From JANQFV01 sp964468185 (GTDB lineage Bacteria > Planctomycetota > Phycisphaerae > UBA1845 > Fen-1342): a DNA stretch of 64,000 nt. Numbering within the stretch: the stretch's first letter is position 1; each line of letters begins with the position of its first letter. The DNA lies in contig CAYXTR010000012.1 of the NCBI GenBank assembly GCA_964468185.1, forward strand, positions 75,493 to 139,492, given 5' to 3'. The notes beneath the pieces are model-generated. The model made no database searches, was not told the DNA's origin, and saw nothing but the letters and a program-made list of their open reading frames with translations. Positions 34,410 to 43,561 of the stretch are shown one piece after another. Made by a program: the position numbers and the translations under genes.

Positions 34410-35794
34410 GTAACGACGATCGCTTCAAAGGGTATCGCGGTATCGGACGCCAAGTGCTCGAACAGCACGATGTTGGCGTCTGGAGCGACGTCGCCGTCGA
34501 GTCACACCGCGGCGAATTCCGCGGCCTCATCCTCCCCCGCAGCGAGACCGCCGACGACCGCCACATCGTCCTCAAGCTCATCAGCGGCTACAACATCGGC
34601 GTCGCCGCCGAAACCATCACCGGCATGAAGGAATTCGGTCGACGCGAGGCACACTATCAAATCCCCGAAAAGGCCTTCCCCGTCGACGAAGGCAAACCGA
34701 ACGTCGTCCTCTTCGGCACCGGCGGCACGATCGCCAGTCGCCTCGATTACCGCACCGGCGCCGTCATTCCCGCTTTCTCCCCGGGTGAGCTCTACGGCTC
34801 CGTCCCCGAACTCGCCGACATCTGCAATCTCGAAACCGAGAAACTCTTCGGCGTGTTCAGCGAGAACATGGCCAAAGAGCAGTACATCACCCTCGCCGAG
34901 CGCATCGGTCAGGCCATTCGCGATGGCTACAGCGGCGTCGTTATCGGCCACGGCACCGACACCATGCACCACACCGCCGCCGTGCTCACGTTCATGGTGC
35001 AGAATCCGCCCATCCCGATCGTCATGGTCGGCTCGCAGCGCTCCAGCGACCGCCCGTCGTCCGACGCCGCCATCAATCTCATCAGCGCAGTCAAGGCGGC
35101 CGCCGAGGGTGACATCGCCGAAGTGCAGGTCTGCATGTTCGGCCCGACGTCGGACCAGTACTGCTTGCTGCATCGCGGCACCCGCGTGCGCAAGATGCAC
35201 TCGTCCTATCGCTCGACCTTCCGCACCATCGGCGACGTGCCGCTGGCGATGATCGATCAATCCCGCATTACCCACCTGCGACCAGACTACAAGCGTCGCC
35301 GGCAGGATCGCGACGTCACGATCAATCCCGCGTTCGAGGACAAGGTCACCATCCTGTACTACTACCCCGGCATGCAGCCCGATGTGGTCGACGCGATGGT
35401 CGAGAAAGGCTATCGCGGCATCGTCATTGCGGGCACCGGCCTCGGGCACGTCAACAAACCCCTTTATCCAGCCCTCAAACGCGCCACCGAGGCCGGCGTG
35501 CACATCTACATGACCGTGCAAACACTCTGGGGCTACGTGCAGATGTACGTCTACGAGACCGGCCGCGAAATCATGGAGCTGGGCGTCGTGCCGACCGCGA
35601 ACATGCTGCCCGAGGTGGCGTACATGAAGCTGTGCTGGGCGCTCGGCCAGTCCGACGATCGCGAGGAGGTCAAGCGGCTGATGCTCACGACCGTTAACGA
35701 CGAGATGACCGAGCGTGAGCCCTACAACGGCTACCTCGTGTACCAGGGCGAGATCCCCGAGGTCCAGGAGTTCATCCGCGAGATCAAACGCTAG
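34406..35794 (+). CDS. gatD: Archaeal-type Glu-tRNA(Gln) amidotransferase subunit D
   Basis: 462 residues; glutaminase subunit that supplies ammonia to GatE. After a small N-terminal beta domain (about 15-80) comes an L-asparaginase-type core: VVLFGTGGTIASRLDYRTGAV with the first nucleophile Thr, then VIGHGTDTMHHTAAVLTF with the second Thr-Asp pair, and the Lys in SAVKAAAEGD. The order beta domain plus asparaginase core is that of GatD rather than free asparaginase I, and the four-base overlap with gatE settles it. Conserved GTGLGHVNKPLYPAL and VQTLWGYVQM lie in the C-terminal domain. Confidence 0.95.
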   Translation: MSNDDRFKGYRGIGRQVLEQHDVGVWSDVAVESHRGEFRGLILPRSETADDRHIVLKLISGYNIGVAAETITGMKEFGRREAHYQIPEKAFPVDEGKPNVVLFGTGGTIASRLDYRTGAVIPAFSPGELYGSVPELADICNLETEKLFGVFSENMAKEQYITLAERIGQAIRDGYSGVVIGHGTDTMHHTAAVLTFMVQNPPIPIVMVGSQRSSDRPSSDAAINLISAVKAAAEGDIAEVQVCMFGPTSDQYCLLHRGTRVRKMHSSYRSTFRTIGDVPLAMIDQSRITHLRPDYKRRRQDRDVTINPAFEDKVTILYYYPGMQPDVVDAMVEKGYRGIVIAGTGLGHVNKPLYPALKRATEAGVHIYMTVQTLWGYVQMYVYETGREIMELGVVPTANMLPEVAYMKLCWALGQSDDREEVKRLMLTTVNDEMTEREPYNGYLVYQGEIPEVQEFIREIKR

Positions 35795-36028
35795 GGGAAG
35801 TTGCCGCAAGACCCTGCACAGGCAACCTGCAGCATCGGACGTCCCAGTCCGACGGATCCGGGCGGTGGCATCAGATTTCCGAGCCTGACGTCTTCGACGG
35901 GGCGCTGTAAAACGGGTCATGACACTGAGTCCGGTCGGCTGGCGCATACCCGCCTTGCCTCCGCCATTCGAAACGCGTACAACCCGGACGCTAGCGAAGG
36001 GCACCAGTCGCGCTAGTATCTCTCTACC

Positions 36029-36838
36029 ATGGAACAGGATCCCACCAACGCGACATTGATCGAACGCGAGGATCTCACCGAGACCCTCAGCATCATCAAG
36101 GTGCGTCCCGATAGCCGCACCGTGCCGCCATTCGTCCCCGGCCAGTTTGTCCGCCTCGGCCTGCCTCGCGCACCCGAATCCGCCAATCCGAACCGACCGA
36201 CACGCCGTCCAGGCCGCATCCGCTATACCCGGCGGGCCTATTCGATCGCTTCCTCGCCACGCGCGACCGACCATATGGAGTTCTTCGTGGTTCGTATCGA
36301 GGAAGGCGCCCTCACGCCGAAGATGTGGGACCTGACGCCCGGCAGCCGCATTTGGATGGACGAAGAGGCGAAGGGGGAATTCAACATCGATCTGGCCCCA
36401 CGCGGCAAAGACCTCGTTCTCGTCTCGACGGGCACCGGCATCGCACCCTTCATCTCCATGTATCGGACGTTCAAGGACGAGCAACGCTGGCGACGGTTTG
36501 TCGTGATCAACGGCGTGCGTTATGCCGCCGACCTGGGCTATCGCGAAGAGCTCGCGGCGGCCGAGCACGATGACCCCTCCGTCACGTACATTCCGCTCGT
36601 CACGCGCGAGCCCGAAGGTGCTTTATGGCTGGGCCTGCGCGGTCGCGTGCACGTCGCCCTCGAACCGGAGCTCTACGAACGCCTCGTCGGGGCCCCACTC
36701 GACCCGACCCAGTGCCACGTATTCCTCTGTGGCAATCCAGCCATGATCGACGAGCTGGAAGAGAATCTCACCAGCCGTGGTTTCATCACCGACAGCCGGC
36801 AGGGGCCCGGCACGCTCCATTTCGAACGCTACTGGTAA
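36029..36838 (+). CDS. fpr: Ferredoxin-NADP reductase
   Basis: 269 residues; FAD enzyme exchanging electrons between NADPH and ferredoxin or flavodoxin. FAD site RAYSIASSP (about 70-78), preceded by VPGQFVRLGLP; NADP site STGTGIAPFISMYR (about 137-150) and CGNPAMIDELEENL; the bacterial Fpr ending with an aromatic residue, HFERYW. An eight to ten residue Pro/Arg/Asn-rich loop after the FAD strand (ESANPNRPTRRPGRIRYT) is longer than in E. coli. The 234 bases before it hold no gene. Confidence 0.92.
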   Translation: MEQDPTNATLIEREDLTETLSIIKVRPDSRTVPPFVPGQFVRLGLPRAPESANPNRPTRRPGRIRYTRRAYSIASSPRATDHMEFFVVRIEEGALTPKMWDLTPGSRIWMDEEAKGEFNIDLAPRGKDLVLVSTGTGIAPFISMYRTFKDEQRWRRFVVINGVRYAADLGYREELAAAEHDDPSVTYIPLVTREPEGALWLGLRGRVHVALEPELYERLVGAPLDPTQCHVFLCGNPAMIDELEENLTSRGFITDSRQGPGTLHFERYW

Positions 36839-36844
36839 CGCCGC

Positions 36845-38794
36845 CTATGCATCCCGATCTGACGGCGGCTCGAATGGGATCCACACGGTAAATGTGCTCC
36901 CCTCGCCTGGCCTCGACTGCACCTCGATCTTCCCGCCATGGGCAGTGACGATGTGATTGGCGATCGACAGGCCCAAGCCGGTCCCGCGCTGTTGCCGGAC
37001 CCGTGCATCCTCAGCACGATAGAAGCTCTCCCCCAGTCGATTCAGCTCAGTGCGACTCATCCCAATGCCGTGATCCTCGACATTGATCATGATGACATAG
37101 CCTTCGCGCCGCACGGACAGCCGGATGAACTTCTCGCTGCCAGCGTAACGATAGGCGTTTTGCAGCAGATTCACGATCACTTGCTGTAGCGCCATGGCAT
37201 CGGCGCGGATCTTCGGCAGGCGCGGTTCTACATTCAGCTCGGTAGTGAAACCCTCATTCTCAAACTGCCGCTCAAACAGCGTCCAGGCCTGCCGCGCGAT
37301 CTCGCCAACGTCACAGTCACCGAACTCGTAGCGCTTCCTTCCCGATTGAATCCGCCCCAGATCGAGGATGTTATCAAGCAGCATCGTCAGCCGCTCACTC
37401 TCCCGCGTGATCGTCTCATGATAATCCGTTATACGCTTGGCGTCGCGCACGCGTCCATCCGCCAGCGTCTCTGCCAGCAGCCGGATCAGCGCCAACGGTG
37501 TCTTGAGCTCATGTGAGACATCCGCTACGAACCGCGCCTGCAAGCGGGCCAGCTCACGTTGCCGCCCCAGCACCCGCATCATCATCCAGATCACCGCCGC
37601 CCAGGCACCCACCAGCGCCAGGCCCACGGCACCAACCACCCCGAGCTGCCGGCGCCACAGACGTTGCAGCCGCGCCGTCGTTTCCGGGGTGAGTACAATC
37701 TCCGCACCGGCGAACTCACGTCCCAGCGCCGCCAGAGGGGCGCGTGCGGTCGCGCGGTCGGGCAGGACTACCGCCCAGCCGGCGTCCTCCGGGATAGGCA
37801 GCCAATAACGCGCCAGAAGTTCCGCGGCACGCATCACCAGCGCACCGCGCACCCCGTCGGCTACCTCGAAAACCACGACGACGATCGGCTCGCCGCCACT
37901 CGTGTGCATATCCAGTATCTCAGAGGCGCCCTGCTCCCGCGGCCCTTGCAAGGCCCGGGCTGCCAGCAATTGCCGCACGCTCTCCGCAATGTCCTCACGT
38001 CGCACGGCGCGCTGCCGCAGCGTAGCAAGTGCGGCCCGGAGTTCTCCATCGGCATGATCCGCCAACCGTTCCATCTGATCTGTCAACAGGGCCAGTTCGT
38101 CCGCACCCAGTCGCCCTGGATGATCAACCGTCAGGCTCCGCAAAAACGTCCGCATCGTCTCCGCCGCTCGGTTGTAATCGCCGGCGGCCAGTAGTGACTC
38201 AATGCGCGATACCTCGGCACGAAAGGCGAAACGCGCCAGATGTGGCGTGGCCCGCAGCAGGTTGGCGGCGTCCGCGAAAATCCGTGCCGCCGCCAGCGGA
38301 TGGCCCAGTTGCTGTTCCGCCGCCGCCCATGCCAGCAGTGCTCCAGCCCGTGTCAATGGGTCCGGACTACCGGCCAGCGAGCGAAAGTCGCGCATCATCT
38401 CCAACAGGTCGGTCCGCTCCTCTTCCTCATCTTCGGTGGACTCCGCCTGCGGCAACGGCTCCGCGAGTGGTGTGTACGGATGAAACGCCCAGGCGGTGTC
38501 GCCCCGCGTGGCCGTCAGCACGAACATCGGATGGGCTGCCGTCCATGCGTCGAACTCGTCTGCCCCACCTGCGGTCCAGCTACGGCCCGCTTCGTCCAGC
38601 GCCCGGTCCAGGTCGGCGCGCCAGCGAGCAACATTGCGCGCCGCCGCAGTCTGCGCAGCGCTGACCAGGTCACTCCGTTCCCGCGCGTAGAGCGCTCTGC
38701 CCTGCGCGGCGACGGCCCACACGGTCACACCCGTCAAGGCCAGGCTGACGCTGATCATCAGCACGACAAGCTGTCGCTCCGGGTCAACGCGCAC
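36845..38794 (-). CDS. Membrane sensor histidine kinase
   Basis: 649 residues. Membrane segment 1 at about 12-35, an extracytoplasmic helical sensor region of about 340 residues, membrane segment 2 LGVVGAVGLALVGAWAAVIWMMM near 395-420, then HisKA (ARFVADVSHELKTPLALIRLLAETL; phospho-His in SHELKTP) and HATPase (NLLQNAYRYAG, VEDHGIGMS, GTGLGLSIANHIVTAHGGKI). The GTG start at 38794 overlaps the stop of the upstream AsmA-like gene by eleven bases, which argues for translational coupling; the frame is open another 50 codons without support. No response regulator is encoded in the window. Signal unknown; coupling suggests an envelope cue. Confidence 0.88.
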   Translation of the reverse strand: MRVDPERQLVVLMISVSLALTGVTVWAVAAQGRALYARERSDLVSAAQTAAARNVARWRADLDRALDEAGRSWTAGGADEFDAWTAAHPMFVLTATRGDTAWAFHPYTPLAEPLPQAESTEDEEEERTDLLEMMRDFRSLAGSPDPLTRAGALLAWAAAEQQLGHPLAAARIFADAANLLRATPHLARFAFRAEVSRIESLLAAGDYNRAAETMRTFLRSLTVDHPGRLGADELALLTDQMERLADHADGELRAALATLRQRAVRREDIAESVRQLLAARALQGPREQGASEILDMHTSGGEPIVVVVFEVADGVRGALVMRAAELLARYWLPIPEDAGWAVVLPDRATARAPLAALGREFAGAEIVLTPETTARLQRLWRRQLGVVGAVGLALVGAWAAVIWMMMRVLGRQRELARLQARFVADVSHELKTPLALIRLLAETLADGRVRDAKRITDYHETITRESERLTMLLDNILDLGRIQSGRKRYEFGDCDVGEIARQAWTLFERQFENEGFTTELNVEPRLPKIRADAMALQQVIVNLLQNAYRYAGSEKFIRLSVRREGYVIMINVEDHGIGMSRTELNRLGESFYRAEDARVRQQRGTGLGLSIANHIVTAHGGKIEVQSRPGEGSTFTVWIPFEPPSDRDA

Positions 38795-40388
38795 GACGAA
38801 GTGACTCCGCGGGAGACGGTTCCGGCACCGGAGCGGACGGTCGTTTCGGGGCCCCACTCCGTGGCTGTGCGCGCCAGGTGTCGCCGGGGCGCAGATCCCG
38901 CCAGGCCTGCTTCCACTGCGGCAGCCATTCCGCTCGCCAGGCATCGAATGTCCGTTTCAGGTCGAAGCCGTCATTCGGCTCCCGCAGGACCGGCACGGTC
39001 CGTTCACCGACCCGCACCGTCAGGATCGTCTTGCCGCGGGCGCCGTGCGTCCCAAACACATCGAGGATCTCGTCGTTGATCTCGAGCTCGACGCCGAGCT
39101 CGGCATAGTTGAATCGCTCCGGCAGGAAATCAGGCAATCGCACCTTCAGCGTCTGCTCCAGAATTCTCGATAGCAGCTCGCGTTCAATCCAGTTGTCGCC
39201 GGCTTCGTCCGGCGCAACGTCAATGGTTGCCCGCAGCCGCCGAACCCGGTTGTGCTCGATCATCAAATCCTCTATCAGCACGTGCGCTGTACCACTCATC
39301 CGTCCCCAACCGATCGCCTCGGAGAGGGCCGCAAGCGATAGACGTTCACACTCGCCCGAGGCTACGAGTCGTGCAACGCCCTCTTCGTCTACTGACACCT
39401 CATTCACACGCAGCAGCAACGTCCCTCCGACATCAGACAGTTCAAAGGGTGCCAGCACGTCGTCCAGGCGTACATTCGCGATCGTCCCGCTGAAACGCAG
39501 CGCTGCCGGTGCTCCGTTCACCAGCCGAAGGGCTTCAACCTCGATTAGCGGTGCCGTGCCTTCGAACGGCCCGCCAGGTAACGTACCGGTCAACTCCGGG
39601 AGGCTCCCATCCAGCACGCTGCCCTGCAACGTCAACTCGCGCATCTCGGGCGTCTCGTGGTAGACGAGCTCACCACGAAACCGCCCGGTCGTCGGCGCGA
39701 CACCGATCAGCCGCTCCAGCCCAATCGCGGTCAGCGGAATCTCCGGTACCGCCAACCGCACGCGATCCAGCCGCACCTGCCGGCCGCTCGGCGAGAACTC
39801 CGCCTCCACGCGCACAGGCTCCGGGGTGGCCCGATCGTTCAACTTGTCACACTGGACACTGGCCCGACCGAGTTGTGGATCTTCGAATAACAGAATTCCG
39901 TGCGCACCCGAAAATGTCGCCTGAAACAAGTCATGCTCGAACCGCAAGTTCATCTCGCTGAACAGCACCCGCCGGGGCCCCAACGGGTCGAAGCCCGGTC
40001 GCAAGCCCGATTCCAGCATCGCCCGGTAATCATCCCGCAGCCAGGTCCGGGCCGAAATCTCGCACCCGCCGCCGGTCAACGTCAATTCATATGCCTCTGG
40101 ATCATTTGGCCTTGGCGTATATGTCAACACCGCTCGTTCGCAGTAGGCGACCTGATCGCGTCGGTCCGGCAGCCAGATCCGCACGGCTTCGAACGCGGTG
40201 CTGGAGGTGGACAGCGGCACGACCCGCCCGATTTCCGCCGGCAAATCCAGGTTGCGGCTGAGCATGTCCGCGCAGGAATTGCGGTATGCATCACTCCGCA
40301 GATAGTACGCGTAGCCCCCGGTCGCCAGCAAAGATCCGAACGTCAGGCCGGCCAGCACGGCCAGCAGAATGGGGCGATGATTGCGCAT
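38784..40388 (-). CDS. AsmA-like envelope protein
   Basis: 534 residues. An N-terminal anchor (MRNHRPILLAVLAGLTFGSLLATGGYAYYLR) is followed by a beta-rich domain with the AsmA/DUF748-like pattern of long repeated strands (SRNLDLPAEIGRVVPLST, LTYTPRPNDPEAYELTLTGGGCEISA, GRFRGELVYHETPEMRELTLQGS). Such proteins are implicated in lipid transport between membranes and outer-membrane homeostasis. A C-terminal Pro/Arg tail follows. The stop overlaps the histidine kinase start, so the two are one unit. Assignment at fold level, moderately sure. Confidence 0.6.
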   Translation of the reverse strand: MRNHRPILLAVLAGLTFGSLLATGGYAYYLRSDAYRNSCADMLSRNLDLPAEIGRVVPLSTSSTAFEAVRIWLPDRRDQVAYCERAVLTYTPRPNDPEAYELTLTGGGCEISARTWLRDDYRAMLESGLRPGFDPLGPRRVLFSEMNLRFEHDLFQATFSGAHGILLFEDPQLGRASVQCDKLNDRATPEPVRVEAEFSPSGRQVRLDRVRLAVPEIPLTAIGLERLIGVAPTTGRFRGELVYHETPEMRELTLQGSVLDGSLPELTGTLPGGPFEGTAPLIEVEALRLVNGAPAALRFSGTIANVRLDDVLAPFELSDVGGTLLLRVNEVSVDEEGVARLVASGECERLSLAALSEAIGWGRMSGTAHVLIEDLMIEHNRVRRLRATIDVAPDEAGDNWIERELLSRILEQTLKVRLPDFLPERFNYAELGVELEINDEILDVFGTHGARGKTILTVRVGERTVPVLREPNDGFDLKRTFDAWRAEWLPQWKQAWRDLRPGDTWRAQPRSGAPKRPSAPVPEPSPAESLRRAR

Positions 40389-40591
40389 AAGCGGGATTCT
40401 AACGTCTCTGCGACCGCATGTGGCCGAGCCGACGATCAGGCCGGAAACCGGTCCCGGCAATTCTATTGCCTTACTTCAGACAACCCGGGTCGCCCGCCGA
40501 TTTTATTGGTAATCGCCCGTTCGTCACGGCGCGAAGCTGTGCGGGTCAGTATCCGACGCCCCCCCCGCACTGAGCAACCCTGGAGTTGATC

Positions 40592-41098
40592 ATGAAGCGT
40601 CTGATCCCACTTGCCATTCCGCTGGCCCTGGTTTGTGGAGCGTGTCAACAGCCGCAGACACGACTGAACGCACCCCCACACGGGTACTCCGAACAGAAAT
40701 CCCGCATGCACAACATGTACACCCACATGGGCGACAACGCCTTGCTCGAGGACATGTCGCTCAATGACGCACACTTCGTCCCGCATCGCCCCATGCTCAA
40801 TTCACTGGGCGAGGAGCGACTGCGGCGGCTGGCCCTGCTCATGCACGAGTACGGCGGCACAATCCGCATGGGCACCGATCTCACCAACGAGCATCTGATC
40901 CACGACCGCCTGGACTGCGTGATCGACTTCCTCGCCGAGGCCGGGCTCGACACGACCGCCGATATCGTGCAGCGCGATCTGGCCGGCGGACACGGCATGG
41001 ATGCCAAACAGGCGATTGTCATCCGGAAACACGAGGCTACCTACGACCCCAACCGTCAGAAGAGCCAGAACAACGCAGGCATGCGGTTGGGCAACTAA
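40592..41098 (+). CDS. Small lipoprotein of unknown function
   Basis: 168 residues. Signal peptide MKRLIPLAIPLALVCGAC with lipobox CGAC at about 15-18. The mature part is hydrophilic, with many His and Met residues (YSEQKSRMHNMYTHMGDNALLED) and no recognised domain; the basic, Gln/Asn-rich end is unusual. GGAG lies a few bases before ATG 40592. Followed after 27 bases by a TPR lipoprotein on the same strand, probably one operon; both might serve the same envelope assembly or a pilus-like system. Confidence 0.7.
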   Translation: MKRLIPLAIPLALVCGACQQPQTRLNAPPHGYSEQKSRMHNMYTHMGDNALLEDMSLNDAHFVPHRPMLNSLGEERLRRLALLMHEYGGTIRMGTDLTNEHLIHDRLDCVIDFLAEAGLDTTADIVQRDLAGGHGMDAKQAIVIRKHEATYDPNRQKSQNNAGMRLGN

Positions 41099-41125
41099 GC
41101 TGGCGCGAACAGCAGGAGTGCGACG

Positions 41126-42148
41126 GTGCGCGAGTCATTCATGCGAAACGGAGTCCTCTTCGTCGCGGCCACGCTGCTCAGCCTGACCGCGTGCGAAACC
41201 TCGCAAGTCGAAGTAACCGAGCAGCCCGCTCGTCTTCCACGCCTCAGCGGCGAAGACCCGGCCATCAATTCGGCCACGTTTATCGCCCATGGCCAGCTTC
41301 TCGAACGCCAAGGCAATCTGGCCGGCGCCGAGCAGCAGTATTGCCGGGCGCTCGAACTCACCCCCGACTCGGCCATGACATACAATCGCCTCGGCGTGAC
41401 GCTCAACAAGCTCAAGCGCCACGACGAGGCGTCTCAGGCCTTTCGTAAGGCGATCAGCCTGAGTGATGACTCGGCCCAGTTCTACAACAACCTCGGCTTC
41501 AGTCTCTACCTCGAGGGCAAGTACAGCCGGGCCGAAACAGCATTGCTCAAGGCGATCGAGCTCAGCCCCGAATTCCGCCGGGCACATATGAACCATGGTC
41601 TCGTGCTGGCCAAGATGGGCCGGTACGACCCCGCACTCGCAGCGTTCAAACGCGCCGGCCCCGAGCCCGACGCCTACTACAACCTCGCGATCATCCAGAC
41701 GGATTCCGAGGATTACATCTCCGCCGCGCATTCGCTCGAGCAGGCCTTGGCACTTAACCCGGATTTCACCGAGGCCCGCACCCAGCTACAGGCCATCTCC
41801 GAAGCAGTGGCAGCCGCCGAGGCCGAGGCCGAACGCGCCCGCCTCGCAGCGGAGAAGGCGGCCCGCGAAGCGGCCAGCAACAACGATGTTGTACTCGCCA
41901 GCCACACCGATGCGGTGCTGATGGATCCCGGCCTGGCCGCCACCATGTTCCACCAGATTCAGTTGCTGCTCCAGTGCGCAGGCTATGCCACGCCCCCGCC
42001 ACTCGATTACGTCCTGGGCAACATCGACGCGGAAACACTGACGGCGATGTTCGATGATCTGATTGAGGCGATCGTCTTCGATGCCCCCTGGCGCGACCAC
42101 CTCTTCAACGAGCTCGAACTGATCATCGGCCTGCATTACGACTACTGA
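41126..42148 (+). CDS. TPR-repeat lipoprotein
   Basis: 340 residues. Signal region with lipobox LTAC (about 20-23). TPR motifs run from about 50 to 225: GQLLERQGNLAGAEQQYCRALELTPDSA, YNRLGVTLNKLKRHDEASQAFRKAISL, NNLGFSLYLEGKYSRAETALLKAIELSP, MNHGLVLAKMGRYDPALAAFKRA and a further copy. An Ala/Glu-rich helix follows and then a C-terminal region with several acidic residues. Resembles TadD/PilF-like assembly lipoproteins. GTG 41126 is chosen because AGGAG stands seven bases upstream; ATG 41141 is the alternative. Confidence 0.8.
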   Translation: MRESFMRNGVLFVAATLLSLTACETSQVEVTEQPARLPRLSGEDPAINSATFIAHGQLLERQGNLAGAEQQYCRALELTPDSAMTYNRLGVTLNKLKRHDEASQAFRKAISLSDDSAQFYNNLGFSLYLEGKYSRAETALLKAIELSPEFRRAHMNHGLVLAKMGRYDPALAAFKRAGPEPDAYYNLAIIQTDSEDYISAAHSLEQALALNPDFTEARTQLQAISEAVAAAEAEAERARLAAEKAAREAASNNDVVLASHTDAVLMDPGLAATMFHQIQLLLQCAGYATPPPLDYVLGNIDAETLTAMFDDLIEAIVFDAPWRDHLFNELELIIGLHYDY

Positions 42149-42223
42149 CGCAGCCAGATCGCACGCTTCCCCAATCCACTTCACGACGGGTGCTTGGCGA
42201 AACACTGAGCGCCCGTCATTGCA

Positions 42224-43381
42224 TTAACCGGGAAGCGCAACATCATCGAGCCCCTCCGCCAGCGAAAGGCCGGACCCAGCCAGATTCCGCAAGCGACGAT
42301 AGATACCCGCGTACCCCGCCAGAATCGACTCGTCCGATGCGAAGCCCCCAGATACCTCTCTGGCGGCGTCTGCCCGCGCGGCACTTTCTTCAGGAGCATC
42401 CAATGCACGAATGATGACCCGTGCCGCATCCTCCACGTCGCCCGCCTTGCAGTACCAGCCCGCCTGACCGTCAACCCACTCCCGCATCGTGGGCACGTCC
42501 GATATCACCAGCGGCACGCCGGCACACATCGCCGCCCGTACACCCCCCGCCGGAGCCGGTCCCGTAGGCATATGCAGCGCCAAATCCGCGCCACAAAGCA
42601 GCGCCGGCAGCGTAACGTCCCGGATCGCTTCGCCCAGCACATGTTCGTGGCGACAGGCCGCCACCAAACGCCGTACGCGGCCGGCATCAGCCCCCCCAGC
42701 GGGCAGAATGATGCGGATGTTCCGATGAACCTGGCGGGCCACCAGCGCCGCCCACGTGGCAACGAAAGCCCCGGAGCGGCGCGTCGCCGGCGGTAGCACC
42801 AGTAACGCCGCGTCAGTCGCAGCCAGCCCGAGCGCACGCCGAACGTCGACGCGAGACGCCAACTCACCACTGCCCCGCAACACCGGCCGCGAAACAGTCA
42901 CGCACCGCCGGGCAGCCAGCCCCTCCCCAATTAGCCATTGCCGCGTTGTTTCGTTCGTCGATACCAGCCCCAGTGGCTCGCCCAAAGACCCGTGCGTACG
43001 CCAGACCATCGCCCGACGCGACGTCGCTTGCTCACCAACCTCTAACAGGACGGCGTGGCCCCGAGCCAACAGCGGCAGCGCCCAGCCCGCCGCCAAGTCA
43101 GACCAGGCATGAACCACGACACCCGTCGCTCTGCCACCGGCGATCCGATTCAGCTCTCTGCCAGTCAGTGCGCCCCTGAACAAATCGAAAGGCGCGGGCA
43201 CGTGCAGCCGTCGGCCAGCCCGGCCATTCAGCCGCACAGCACGCCCCGACCCCACCTGCACCACGTGCTGGGCCGCACCGACAGTCTCGCCGCCGCGGAG
43301 CAGCAGCCTCAGCGTCGCCTGTTGCTCGACCGAAGTATCGGCGGCGACAAGATGTAAAATGATGTCAGGTTGATCAGCCAT
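42224..43381 (-). CDS. Glycosyltransferase family 4-like protein
   Basis: 385 residues with the two-domain GT-B plan. The N-terminal half lacks obvious signature; the C-terminal half has the nucleotide-sugar side: RRALGLAATDAALLVLPPATRRSGAF, ILPAGGADAGRVRRLVAAC, then ALHMPTGPAPAGGVRAAMCAGVPLVISDVPTMREWVDGQAGWYC, the GT4 pattern of Pro-Gly/Ala-Gly-Val-x-x-A-x-x-A-Gly-x-P-L-V. ATG 43381 is chosen; the frame is open to 43549 but the leader has no supporting site. It is divergent from the RND operon. Sugar and acceptor unknown. Confidence 0.7.
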   Translation of the reverse strand: MADQPDIILHLVAADTSVEQQATLRLLLRGGETVGAAQHVVQVGSGRAVRLNGRAGRRLHVPAPFDLFRGALTGRELNRIAGGRATGVVVHAWSDLAAGWALPLLARGHAVLLEVGEQATSRRAMVWRTHGSLGEPLGLVSTNETTRQWLIGEGLAARRCVTVSRPVLRGSGELASRVDVRRALGLAATDAALLVLPPATRRSGAFVATWAALVARQVHRNIRIILPAGGADAGRVRRLVAACRHEHVLGEAIRDVTLPALLCGADLALHMPTGPAPAGGVRAAMCAGVPLVISDVPTMREWVDGQAGWYCKAGDVEDAARVIIRALDAPEESAARADAAREVSGGFASDESILAGYAGIYRRLRNLAGSGLSLAEGLDDVALPG

Positions 43382-43561
43382 TCGCACGCCACCACCTGTA
43401 TTCAGCACATGCTGGCATTCTAGGGGGTTGCGTCCGGATAGGAAGACACGCCCCGATCGCGGCCGGGGCCGCCTCCTGTGCGGGAACAACTTGCTGACGT
43501 ATAATCGACGGATGCGATGCTGGGCGGCTCGCCTCAACCTTGCCTCCAAGACCGAGGAAGA

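Noticed and set aside
34502..36568. Long - strand open frame of 688 codons across gatD and fpr
   Set aside because: Low-complexity composition and no motifs; it is the antisense of clear GatD and Fpr genes.
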